DNA of 64,000 bases from Diadema setosum (Eukaryota > Echinodermata > Echinoidea > Diadematoida > Diadematidae). Below are positions 1 to 9,266 of the stretch, piece by piece; position 1 is the stretch's first letter; every line of letters starts with the position of its first letter. The notes below the pieces were generated by a model. The model ran no database searches. It saw only the letters and a program-made list of their open reading frames with translations, and had not been told where the DNA came from. The DNA is taken from assembly GCF_964275005.1 (NCBI RefSeq), contig NC_092705.1, forward strand, positions 8,544,641 through 8,608,640, in the 5' to 3' direction. Both the position numbers and the translations under genes were made by a program.

Positions 1-108
1 ATAAAAAGAAACTATTAGATTTTCGCCAATATTGTTAATTTTCAAAGCAAGAGAAGAAAGTAGATGAAGATAATGTCTGAAAAAAAATTAAAGGTTTTAT
101 AATCAATA

Positions 109-482
109 TTAAAGGGATTGTATAGTTTTGGTTGAGACTTAACTTCAGGTTTCTAACATTTTTGTGGATATAATGATAAACCTCTTATGAAGAGCTTGTA
201 AATCCAAAACGTTTATTTGATAAAAATTGGTTTTAAAATGACTGAGATATCCAAAACAGAGCAATCCTAATAAAAGGTGGGACCCGTCTTTTATTAGAAT
301 TGCTTTTCTTGACTTTGTTCTTGGATGTCTCAGCCATTCCGAAACCGATTTTCATCTAATAAACTTTGAATTCCTCTTAGAATGGTATGCCGTGTATTAT
401 TTCATAAAGTGTTTTTTTTTTTATCTAGCAAAGAGTTAAAAGACAAATCCTCATCACCACCAATACTATACTATCCATTTAA
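109..482. mobile_element. TTAA-ended foldback MITE, copy 1
   Basis: The left end reads TTAAAGGGATTGTATAG and the right end is its inverted partner, reading into CATTTAA. The interior is itself palindromic: phrases such as GGTTTTAAAATGACTGAG on the left reappear inverted as CTCAGCCATTCCGAAACC on the right. There is no coding potential. Related copies lie at about 690-1040, 1241-1631 and 5324-5676. The TTAA at both ends suggests piggyBac-type integration, but the terminal bases after TTAA are AGGG rather than the usual CCC, so the superfamily is uncertain. Confidence 0.7.
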
Positions 483-689
483 CTGGAATCGTATTCATGC
501 TTTTTAGAGTGTTTGTAGCTGCCTGTCAAATATTATTGCAATATTTGTTTTTATGTATATGTGACATTTATTTGTATCTGAATGTTTTATAAATGAATGA
601 GATTAAATTGTAAAAATGTTGGATTTTGGTTGCATATTAGTATGCTGACCTTGTCACAACGCGAAATGGTAGAGTGTAGGCATGATTTT

Positions 690-1040
690 TCTCATTTTCT
701 ATTACTGAGTAATGAGAAAATTATATCAGTCCGACAAACTTTTTGTGAGATGATGAGAAACCTCTTATAGAATATTAAAGAGCATACAATTCTAAGAGGA
801 ATTAAAATCTTGTCTTAATAAAAGGTAGGACCCACCTTTTATTAGGACCACTTTTTTTTTTACTTTGCTTTTGGAAAATTTCAGCCGTTTTAAAATCTAT
901 TTTCATCAAATAAACTTTGATTGTCTTCTAGAATTGTATACTCTTTAATATGTCATAAGGGGCTTCTAATTACCTCGCAAAAAGTTAGAATCTAACCCCC
1001 TCTATATCTCAGGTAGAACTATGACCTACCATCCCAGCAT
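690..1040. mobile_element. Foldback MITE of the same family, degraded copy 2
   Basis: The internal half-palindromes of the family are clear (AAAGGTAGGACCCACC and its inverted partner, CAGCCGTTTTAAAATC), but the left terminus is eroded and the right terminus is only suggested by CTACCATCCCA near 1030. It lies between two better copies of the same family, so part of the first 1.7 kb is a local cluster of this MITE. Confidence 0.55.
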
Positions 1041-1240
1041 TCTAACTGTCACTGGTTTCCCACCGCCACGAGTGAGCTCTCACTGAGGATTGTTGGGAAT
1101 CAGTGGTCATAAAAAAAAGAAAAAACATCATTGAACTTTAGTAAGGGACTGCACATGCAAGTGATCCTATCAGGTAGTTGTACTGATAACGGTTAATGCT
1201 TTTGTACAGAAAATAGTACTACCAATTAATCGTCTGAACA

Positions 1241-1631
1241 TTAAAGGGATCGTATAGTTTTGGTTTAAACCTTATTTCTGGTGTCAAACATTTTTGGTGA
1301 TATAATGAGAGACACCTTATGAAATATGAAAAAGCATGTAATTTTAAGAGGAATTCAACGTTTATTTGATGAAGATTGGTTCTGAAATGGCTGAGATACC
1401 CAAAAGAGAGCAATCCTAAAAAAGATGGGGCCAACCTTTTCTTCCTATCGCTTTGTTTTACTTTGTTTTTGGATGTCTCAGCCATTCCAAAACCGATTTT
1501 CATCAAATAAACTTTGAATTCCTCATAGAATAGCATGCTCTGTACTCTTTCACAAGTGGTTTCTTGATATTTCACCAAAAAGTCAGAAGCCCATTCTTCA
1601 TCTCCACCAATACTGTACCATCCCTTCAATT
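1241..1631. mobile_element. Foldback MITE of the same family, copy 3
   Basis: It begins TTAAAGGGATCGTATAG and ends with the inverted partner CTGTACCATCCCTTCAA. The palindromic arms match copies 1 and 4. A 144-codon open frame on the minus strand crosses the whole element but has no protein features and simply reflects the foldback sequence. Confidence 0.7.
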
Positions 1632-1967
1632 CAATGTTTATTTGTGCGTTCATTTTCAGCGTGAATGACCGTTGGTCGCAACAATCTCAAGACACGTTCA
1701 CGAAGGACAATTGAATTCGTGGATAGGGGCATGTAGGGTATTTAATTTCACGAACTACACTAGTATACAACACTATCACAGGTTGAAACTAAACCACACA
1801 GTACACGTCATTACATAGTAAATAACTTATACTATATCATAAAAATAAATTCGCACATTGCAGTGACCAACATTGCTCATCTTAATCTTAATATTTGCTC
1901 ACTGCGAAGAATGTTGACGAGATTCGGCACATCCTTGGCAACGAGAAAAATCCGCGTTATTTCTAGG
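1632..1967. other. Unassigned spacer
   Basis: I see no gene or clear repeat. It runs from the end of the third MITE to the first phrase-repeat element. Confidence 0.4.
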
Positions 1968-2521
1968 GTGCACGTCGCGAGACCGACACTCACGAATCAT
2001 AACCAGGCCATGCAGGAGTCATACAGTCCACGAAGTATACAACCTACGAGTCATACCGCCCATGAGTTCGACACGAAGAAAACAAGACCAATGGCATATA
2101 TAAGACGGACATAATTAAGCCCCGTGTTGTATCTGTTGAACTCGTGGGCTGTATGACTCGTGGGTGTCGGTCTCGTGGGATGACTCCTTTTTTTTCTCTC
2201 TCTCTCTCTATGTGAAACCAAATTGAGCTACACCGTCTCTGATACAGCCCACGAGTCATACAGCTCACAAGTCATAGCACACGAGTCATACAGCTCACAA
2301 GTCATACAGCCCATGAGTTATACAGCTTGCGAGTCATACAGCCCATTAGTTTCACACTAAGCTAACAAGGCCCACGAGACCAACACATTAAGTCCCGTGT
2401 TGTATGTGTCGAACTCATGGGCTGCATGACTTGTGAGCTGTATGACTCATGGACCTGTTTTTAATGTCAAACTCGTGGGCTGTATAGTATGACTCTTGGG
2501 TGTCGGTCTAGGGATGACCCC
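1968..2521. mobile_element. Phrase-repeat foldback element (CCACGAGT word family), compound copy
   Basis: The segment is built from a roughly 16-bp word, CCACGAGTCATACAG, repeated with variations in one orientation (about 2250-2350) and as its inverse, CTGTATGACTCGTGGG, elsewhere. The outer ends carry GCGAGACCGACAC on the left and GTGTCGGTCT on the right, the terminal inverted repeats of the family. An internal end-like sequence (GTGTCGGTCTCGTGGGATGAC near 2164-2186) suggests two elements side by side or one inside another. No coding sequence is visible. A cleaner single copy is at 8814-9079. No target duplication could be found here because the right end abuts LINE sequence. Confidence 0.6.
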
Positions 2522-3440
2522 GAATGGATACTACAATTTTGTAAGAGCCGTGAGAGAGCTGATGTTAATCAACAAGCTCATCGCTCTAAAACCAGTGAGG
2601 ATTGCGAATCATACAAGAAATTCAGAAATTCTGTAACTGATATGATAAGGAAATCTAAACGTGTTTACGGGGCTAAAAGCATGGTAAGTTATAGTGGTAA
2701 TAGAAATGCAACATGGATTTGAATAATGCCTATGAAATGAGCTAAACTTCATATAAAGAGTTGATCACAGACGGATGTGAAGTCAAAGACTCAAAAAATA
2801 AAACTTGTCTGAGCATGCTAAACAATCATTTTGTAAGTTTGGCCGTTAGAAGAAAACGGACAGGAGAATTTGGTAAAAATTGAAAAATAATTTCTAGTAT
2901 TAAATGTACGTTCACTTTGCACAAATATCTACTGATGACGTAATAAATGTTGTTAAGGTTATTTCGAGGAATAAGGCTACTGGTCTGGATCAAGTACCGG
3001 ACTGTGGCGTTAAAGATACTATTGATTTCACTCTTGAACCTTTGACCTATATTGAACCTTTAACCTATATTTTAAGCCTTTCACTGAACACTGGTAAAAG
3101 TTTAACACATTGAATAGGGCACATGTAACATCGATTACATACACAAAGGGAGTGATAAATTCAACCCATATTAATCATATATCTCTAACAACTTTACCAG
3201 TATTTTCCAAAGCGTTAGAGAAAATTGTTTTTGATCAAGACTGGCGTGTATGATTATCTGTCAGATGACATACTTAATCGACATCAGCATGGTTTATGCC
3301 CTGGGCAATTTATGTTGAACCAACTGTGACTGCAAACGGGTAAAAAAGTGAAGAGAATTTTGTTCGCGCTGTTACGCTAAGTTTGGAAAAGCCGTTGGAT
3401 ATAAATTCCTTTGACGGTATTATTGAGAGATAAAGATATC
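2500..3440 (+). mobile_element. Decayed non-LTR retrotransposon (LINE) fragment, reverse transcriptase region
   Basis: Three broken reading frames carry the linker and early reverse-transcriptase motifs of a LINE polyprotein. Near 2510-2670 is a basic stretch with SYKKFRN and MIRKSKRVY, typical of the segment just before RT. Near 2940-3000 is VVKVISRNKATGLDQVP, matching the RT motif usually written NKATGPDGIP. Near 3070-3100, LSLSLNTGKSLTH matches the following motif. Near 3195-3225, FSKALEKIV matches the region before RT motif 3, and near 3255-3300 comes YDYLSDDILNRHQHGF. At least two frame changes and several stops show that it is dead. Endonuclease, the YADD catalytic motif and the 3' end are absent. 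The clade is probably CR1/Jockey-like, but I cannot be specific. Confidence 0.75.
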
Positions 3441-3892
3441 TTTGATTTGACACACAAACATTGCTAAGTTTGACAGTAATGGTATATTGCAGTTTACTGT
3501 AGTTGTTACTAATTCTTTAACACTTTATTTTCATGAAAAATGACGTCAAATACCAACCTCGTAGAGACAAAAATTAATCATTGTGACAATTGACACTCTG
3601 CAATAACATTCAATAACCATGAGAACTGATGGACCAAGCAACATTAAATCTCATCAACGCAACAAAAATATAACGATTTGTTATAATTATACAGGTGGTT
3701 TCCGATTCATTATACTCTAAGATATTAACATCATACAGTTCTTTAAGTTTATTCTATTCTTAGTCTCGCTGTCATAACGATGGTTAATGTTTACGGCCCA
3801 GTATTTTGTCAGGTGATATGATTAGTTCGATAGTGCCTTCGTTTGGGATGGTACAACGGGACAAAACAATGACAGGATGTAACTGACACAAT
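3441..3892. other. 3' flank of GPCR gene 1
   Basis: No gene is visible. A TTTATT at 3748-3753 (AATAAA on the minus strand) lies about 140 bases past the stop codon of gene 1 and is a candidate polyadenylation signal. The segment resembles the other genes' 3' flanks less than they resemble each other. Confidence 0.35.
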
Positions 3893-4993
3893 TCACATAT
3901 CGTTGATGTCAGTGGTCAGCTTTTCGCTATGTGCCTCGTAGCTCTTTGCAACACTGATACCCAGCGGCGTCTGCCTGTCACCAGTGTTGTAGTCGAGGAT
4001 GCGTGCCAGCAGTCGGGAGGGCCCCGGGATATCGCGCCAGCGCCGTCGCAGCACACAGGCCATGACAACCCTGAAGTGAGGATGCTTCCAGCCGTAGATG
4101 AACGGATTAAGGCAACTGTCGAGAACGAGTGGGAGAGACACGTGAGGCATCACTCTGAGAACGCGGTGCAGAGCAGGTCCTTGCAGGAATGGGATAACGA
4201 GAAAGACACCCATGAAGGGAGATACGCACAGGACGAAGCAGCATACCACGCACAGGAGATTCTTGGTGATTGCCAACTCGGTATGCCTACGACAGCTTTT
4301 CTCGGTAGGCATTGAGCGTGACTTGGACTTGAGGGCGCGCCTTTTCACGCGTCTGAATATTAGCCAGTAGCTGAAGAACGTCACACCAAAGGCAATTGAC
4401 GACGAGCAAATCACGAGGTAGACGAAAGTATTTGCATTCTTGTGAGTGAAGTCACAGATGCAGACTCGTGTGAGGGCGTTGTAACCGAGGCGACCATGAC
4501 CAATAAGCTGAGGAAGGACTAAAACTGCAGCGGGATACAACCAAGATATTGTGACCATGACGACCAGTTTTCTCGACGAGAAGATGCGGTTGTATGTGTG
4601 CCTAGGTTTGATGATGAGCACACAGCGATTTACAGCAATCAACATCATGGTAATGACACTACTCCCAATAGATATGATATCAAGGGCAGCTGTCAGTTGA
4701 CAGAGCACCTTGGGTAGTGCTGGGCTGTTCCTGGCCAACATCGAGACGACCTGAAATGGCTGAACTACGCAAACCAACAGATCACTGACGCTCAGACTGA
4801 CGATGAGGTAGGAGGTTCTCGTTTGGAGTTTCCTTGACAGGGCACTCGCGAGCAACAGCACGACATTCCCCGTAACCCCAACAATGAACACAGTGCCATA
4901 TGCTCCAGCTAAACAAAGGTATTCAGGGGTGAGACTGGATGTGGGTTTAACCAAAGACCGATTGCTGTCCTGATACCCATCTACATCCGCCAT
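3893..4993 (-). CDS. Class A (rhodopsin-like) GPCR, array copy 1
   Basis: A single-exon receptor of 366 residues with seven hydrophobic segments (about 27-51, 62-84, 98-122, 143-163, 190-213, 243-268 and 280-301). Class A marks are N43 in GN of TM1, D71 in TM2, C98 at the top of TM3, C178/C180 in ECL2, W151 in TM4 and N296-P297-F-I-Y300 in TM7. The DRY position is N122-R-C, and TM6 has C-V-S-P without tryptophan. The sequon NRS at residue 11 sits in the short extracellular N-terminus; there is no signal peptide. The start is the ATG in a good context (ACAAGATGG), matching MADxxGYQDSN in the paralogues. The frame stays open 13 codons further upstream but begins only with GTG, so that extension is rejected. 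The ligand is unknown; lineage-specific chemoreceptor or melatonin-receptor-like are both possible. Confidence 0.9.
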   Translation of the reverse strand: MADVDGYQDSNRSLVKPTSSLTPEYLCLAGAYGTVFIVGVTGNVVLLLASALSRKLQTRTSYLIVSLSVSDLLVCVVQPFQVVSMLARNSPALPKVLCQLTAALDIISIGSSVITMMLIAVNRCVLIIKPRHTYNRIFSSRKLVVMVTISWLYPAAVLVLPQLIGHGRLGYNALTRVCICDFTHKNANTFVYLVICSSSIAFGVTFFSYWLIFRRVKRRALKSKSRSMPTEKSCRRHTELAITKNLLCVVCCFVLCVSPFMGVFLVIPFLQGPALHRVLRVMPHVSLPLVLDSCLNPFIYGWKHPHFRVVMACVLRRRWRDIPGPSRLLARILDYNTGDRQTPLGISVAKSYEAHSEKLTTDINDM

Positions 4994-5245
4994 CTTGTCT
5001 CGCGGGAAGTACAGCCCTGGAATGACAACCACGCAGGAACAATTTCCAATGTGCTATGTTCAACATCTTAGGGACAAAATATGCAGTGCAATTTGCAGAC
5101 CTCTCCGAGTATTCCCTTTGTTGCTCTAGGTTTTGTTTTTGTTCTAGCTCTCGTTGATGATGCTTTCGATAGAAGAATTCCACGGATTGAAACACTCTCT
5201 TCAGTTGTTGGCGCAGGCTTTAACAATGCTTTCTTTGTTGCTTCT

Positions 5246-5303
5246 TTCTTCTTCTTCTTCTTCTTCTTCTTCTTCTTCTTCTTCTTTTTCTTCTTCTCCT
5301 TTT
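5246..5303. repeat. (TTC)n microsatellite
   Basis: About 19 nearly perfect TTC units in the 5' flank of gene 1. It creates artificial poly-Phe and poly-Lys frames on the two strands. Confidence 0.95.
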
Positions 5304-5323
5304 TGCACTTAGGACTACTTAAC

Positions 5324-5676
5324 ATTAGAGGGATGGTATAGTTTTGGTTGAGGTGGTGCTTAAGTTTGCCAAGAGTTTTGTGAGATAATGAGAAACTTGC
5401 TATTAAATATGAAAGAGCATATAAGATATAATTTATTATTTGATGATGAATTGTTTTAAAATGGCGAAGTTATCTAAAAGTAATAAAAGGTGGGTCCCAC
5501 TGTGCTTCACTTTGGTTTTGGATATCTTAGCTATTAATAACAGATTTTCATCAAATGAATTTTAAATTCCTTGTAGAATGGTATGCCCTTTAATATTTCA
5601 TATGTGGTTTCTGATTATTTGCAACTACTTAAAATCCCAATCCCCTAACTCAACCACAACTACATCATCCTTTTAA
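5324..5676. mobile_element. Foldback MITE of the TTAAAGGGAT family, copy 4
   Basis: It begins ATTAGAGGGATGGTATAG and ends with the inverted partner CATCATCCTTTTAAT. The arms match copies 1-3. It has no coding capacity. It sits about 330 bp upstream of the ATG of gene 1 and might carry or disrupt promoter sequence. Confidence 0.7.
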
Positions 5677-5830
5677 TTCAATATAGTTTCGGTATAATGA
5701 GACAATAATTTACCTGGAATGGAAGACCATTGTTTTTACACCTCTTCATACTCTTTGTCTCTTGCCCATTAAACCCTTTCCCTATGAGGAACTCAGTGAC
5801 CATAGCTATCTAGTCGTGCTAAGTCATATT

Positions 5831-6384
5831 TAAAGGACAATTTCACTTTACATGTGGATTGAGTGAATGCATCAAAATGAGTAGAACACATCAATAAGAG
5901 TTTGAGGGAAACCGGACAATCCGTCCGATAGTTAATACGAATTTTTGAACTTTCTGCTCAGTCACTGTTTAATGAGAATACTACTACAGCTTGTGATGTC
6001 ACATGTGTAGACCGATATAAAGAAAATATAAAGAAAATTCAACATATTTTCCATTTTCTCGCATAATAACCGAACACTTGACTTGCCTCTTTCAGAAGAC
6101 AGGAGGAATACAATTATCCTTAACATGTACGTCAGTGACAGGTCGGAAAAATGTGCACTTTTTTCATAAAAATTACATTTTGTGAAATTCTCTTTATATT
6201 TTCCCTATATTGTTCTACGAATGTGACATCATACACTGAAGTAGTTTTCTCATCCAGCAGGAACTGCGCAGATACTGAAAAATCCTTAACTTAAAACGGA
6301 TTGTAAAAAAATTATTGATGTGTTCTACTAATATTGCTGCATTCACTCAATCCACATGTATATGAAGGTGAACTTGTCCCTTTA
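5831..6384. mobile_element. Long-TIR MITE (TAAAGGACAA family)
   Basis: The left arm TAAAGGACAATTTCAC, continuing through GTGGATTGAGTGAATGCA and AGTAGAACACATCAATAA, is mirrored on the right by TTATTGATGTGTTCTACT, TGCATTCACTCAATCCAC and GTGAACTTGTCCCTTTA. The TIR is therefore about 70 bp and the element about 550 bp. The ends adjoin TA, consistent with mariner-type integration. From memory, near-identical sequences are common in echinoderm genomes, which is one reason for the organism guess. No transposase is present. Confidence 0.8.
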
Positions 6385-6674
6385 TTGTTTAATGTGTTTT
6401 GAAATAGTTCGCGTAGGCCAAGCTAAGTCTAGAAATGATATTAATCATACTATTAAGTAGAATTTATTTAGAATGTTATCTTCTTTTCTTATCAATATCA
6501 TGCCATTTAACTGAGAAAAAAATGATAATTGTCAAAGAACATTTAATATTTGACCTTTATAGGTTCTAGATGCCAGTCTAGCATTACATAAGTTCGCCTA
6601 AATATTTTGGAAAAGAGTCTAAAAGGTTGCTTTAAAGCAATGTAGGGCAAACTTTATCTGTCATTTACGTATGT

Positions 6675-6678
6675 AAAT

Positions 6679-6743
<65 letters not shown>

Positions 6744-6746
6744 TAA
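6675..6746. repeat. (TA)n microsatellite
   Basis: About 70 bp of alternating T and A with a few G interruptions (ATGTAT units at the left end). Confidence 0.95.
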
Positions 6747-6814
6747 GGTATATTGCATTTGGGCGTAATGAACACTAGAAACAAAAAGTAACCCGACATC
6801 CCTAATGTAACCTT

Positions 6815-7321
6815 TTAACTCTTTATGTGCCATGGTGTAAGCGCCCGTGTGCCACATTATTCTAAGACACCAACGTAGTCACACGTTGAGAAAACATTCT
6901 GTTTTTCAAACCTATATAACTTTTATGGATTTATCTTAAATAGTAGAGGAAGTGCGCAAATTTGTAGAGAAAATGTCAAGCTGTGCATTGATGTGAATTC
7001 TGCGACAAATCTGTAATTGTTTTTCTTTCAAACGCCCAGTAGCTACATTACCGTAAATGTATGACTTTTGCACACAAATCAGTGACAGAAACTTAGAATT
7101 TGCACGCAGATCCAGTATGAAACAATGCTTGTTAGTCAATCACCACATAAAGTGCAAGCTATAGACGAGAGTAACGGAATCGCGAGAAACGCTTTCATTG
7201 TACTGTGGCATTTGGCGATTTATCGATCGGTTTGGGCGGGTTTGTGCGTTTGAGCGGAATATGCGAAGTTGGCACGCCGTCGACTGAGTCGGTGCTGCTA
7301 ACGTGCCACATAAAGAGTTAA
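6815..7321. mobile_element. TTAA-flanked MITE, piggyBac-like (TTAACTCTTTATGTG family)
   Basis: It is bounded by TTAA at 6815-6818 and 7318-7321. The left terminus is TTAACTCTTTATGTGCCA and the right terminus is its inverse, CCACATAAAGAGTTAA. TTAA target duplication with short TIRs is the piggyBac signature. The interior of about 500 bp has no transposase, so it is non-autonomous. The minus frame across 7140-7379 has no protein features. Confidence 0.75.
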
Positions 7322-8691
7322 TGTAGAAAATGCCCAGATGAAGAGATGTGTCTAGTGACAACATAGCTGCTACCAACAAAACATTGATTTACATTGTTTC
7401 ATATCTCAAATTTCCTTTTCGATCCCAAGCTCTGAGAACAACTACCTTTTGTCCATATTTTGTATGATTGTTATGTTGTGCATGTTGAGGGTCTGGTTTC
7501 TTTATATCCACTTAGGAGGTCTATTCAAATATAAATTAAAATACATTTACTACGTGTGTACAAGATGACAAGGCATATATTATTAAGTGATAATCTCTGG
7601 GAAATGTAAAAGTTTCCACCCCTTAATTGTCACATTCCCACAAAATTAATGACTGTAAAACACATAGTTTTCTTCACATGTAAACCTTAATTTTGTTTCA
7701 AGTTTAATTACCACGATTCACTTCTTTTCTGAATACACATTTACATGTACATCTGCTACTGATAAAAATGAGTCACAGAGCCAAATCTCATACAACGATA
7801 AAAAAAAAACAGACGGTATTTCTCACGATTGCCTTTTTATTTCCTTCATACTGATAAAGTACATTTCATTGTATTATGACGCCTAGGTGATTATGTTGTT
7901 TTTTCCTCTTTCTACATTTTTTTTCTACACCATCGAACCATTCTTTTTTCACACAAAATTTATCGTGTGATTACTCCTCAGTAATTATGAGGAACACAAC
8001 AACTATAGGACTGAGTTGCCGTAAATAATTGAAACTTAGAATATAATTCTAATTCCTCATTTCCCCTAACACTTGCGGTCATTGGTGGCACAAGTTCTTT
8101 TCTTTTAATTGTTTGCATGGCATCACTTTACACTTCCTTCTTTTCAGCAATATCATCAAACATTATGATATTATTCATCTATGGCACTACTCATCGTGAC
8201 TATTTCCTACAATTCCAGCAATTCCATTACACGTGTAGTATACAGTATCATACATCTGTGACATAGTTACATGCGTTATAAATTTCCATACAGAATGGTT
8301 GGCAACGAATACGCTAAAAGCTTGATTCTTTGGCAACCTATGATACATAATATTAATACAATACTGGGTCCAATTTAAACCTAATACTAGTGGAATAGAG
8401 AGACAGAAAGAGTAAGAAAGAGAGATGTGATAGAAACTAGCTCCCGATACTATAGTCTTGCCAGATCAACTCGCAATACATACATGCACACATGATTGAA
8501 ATATAGATTACATTTATTCAAGTATAGTTGGACAATTCTTTATACAGTGTCGCTATTGTCAAATAAAGGTTGCATTGGAGTAAAGTTGGAAAAAGTTAGA
8601 AACAACTTAGAAACATATATATTTCAAGAAAATATCACGCCCAAAAGCCTAAAAGAGCATAACCTATCCGCATACGACATAACAAGAATAG
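7322..8691. repeat. Distal 3' spacer of unit 2 (ancestral array spacer)
   Basis: No gene is present. Diverged similarity to the other spacers is visible: GATCCCAAGCTCTGAGAA near 7420 matches 26464, 35891 and 42680, and the CATTTACTAC and TTACTCC...AGTTGCCGTAAGTAAT phrases follow in the same order. This shows that unit 2 contains the same far-downstream block as the other units. Confidence 0.55.
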
Positions 8692-9266
8692 CCCTGCAGG
8701 AAAGAACACAGTGTCCCACAGTGTGAACACAGTATGAATACATTGTGAACACAGTGTGGAATCTCTTCACACTGTTAAATTCGAGGGTTTTACCAGTGTG
8801 AACACAATGTGAGGGGGTAATCCCACAAGACCGACCCCCATGAGTCACACAGGAGACGAGTCCTGCAGCCCACGAGATCGACACCAGGCAAATAAAGCCC
8901 AAATGAGACCTACACTAGGTAAAGACAGCCCACGAGTTCAACAGATACAACACGGGGTTTAATGTGTCGGTCTCGTGGGTCTTGTTTGCTCAGTGTCGAA
9001 CTCATGGGCTGTATGACTTGTGGGCTGTTGTACTCGTAGGCTGTATGACTCGTCGGTGTCGGTCTCGTGACGTGCACCCAATGTGAGTCGTCAATTCACA
9101 GTTTGAAACAAAGCATTGCACTATGTGAACACTCTGTGAAAACCACACCACAGTGTGAAATCATCTTCACAATGTTAAATTCGAGCGTTTGACATACAGC
9201 AGTCGACTATATAAAGACGCTGTGAAGACGCTGTGAACACACAGTGGAACACTCTTTCCAGTAGGG
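8692..9266. mobile_element. Phrase-repeat foldback element (CACAGTGTGAACA word family), with a nested insertion
   Basis: The ends are CCCTGCAGGAAAGAACAC on the left and CTTTCCAGTAGGG on the right, as inverted repeats. The interior iterates CACAGTGTGAACA-like words in both orientations, with the palindromic cores TTCACACTGTTAAATTCGAG and CACAATGTTAAATTCGAGCG. A second copy without the nested insertion is at 37258-37541. There is no coding sequence. The insert at 8814-9079 divides it into two halves. Confidence 0.75.
8814..9079. mobile_element. Phrase-repeat foldback element (CCACGAGT family), nested, with 8-bp target duplication
   Basis: It is a 266-bp element flanked by perfect copies of AATGTGAG at 8806-8813 and 9080-9087. 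The termini are GGGGTAATCCCACAAGACCG on the left and CGGTCTCGTGACGTGCACCC on the right. The interior repeats CCCACGAGTT / AACTCATGGGCTGTATGAC words in both orientations. An 8-bp duplication fits hAT-type or foldback (TU-like) integration. It is inserted in the CACAGTGTG-word element, so it is the younger of the two. Confidence 0.85.

Noticed and set aside
1219-1653. 144-codon minus-strand frame
   Set aside because: It spans a foldback MITE end to end and has no protein motif.
2240-2350. CRISPR-like regular spacing of a short repeat
   Set aside because: The words are directly adjacent and degenerate, occur in both orientations and lie in animal DNA between inverted termini; there are no unique spacers.
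3929-4315. Long plus-strand frames opposite the receptor genes (also 21760-22197, 29557-29910, 39648-40001)
   Set aside because: They recur because they lie antisense to the same conserved receptor segment; their products lack domain features and their starts and ends differ between copies.
4994-5032. Extended N-termini of copies 1, 4, 6 and 8 (MVVI... or MWHI...)
   Set aside because: The first codon is GTG in each case. The in-frame ATG further down has a good context and aligns with copy 7, whose upstream sequence is closed.
5068-5341. Poly-Lys and poly-Phe frames
   Set aside because: Translations of the (TTC)n microsatellite.
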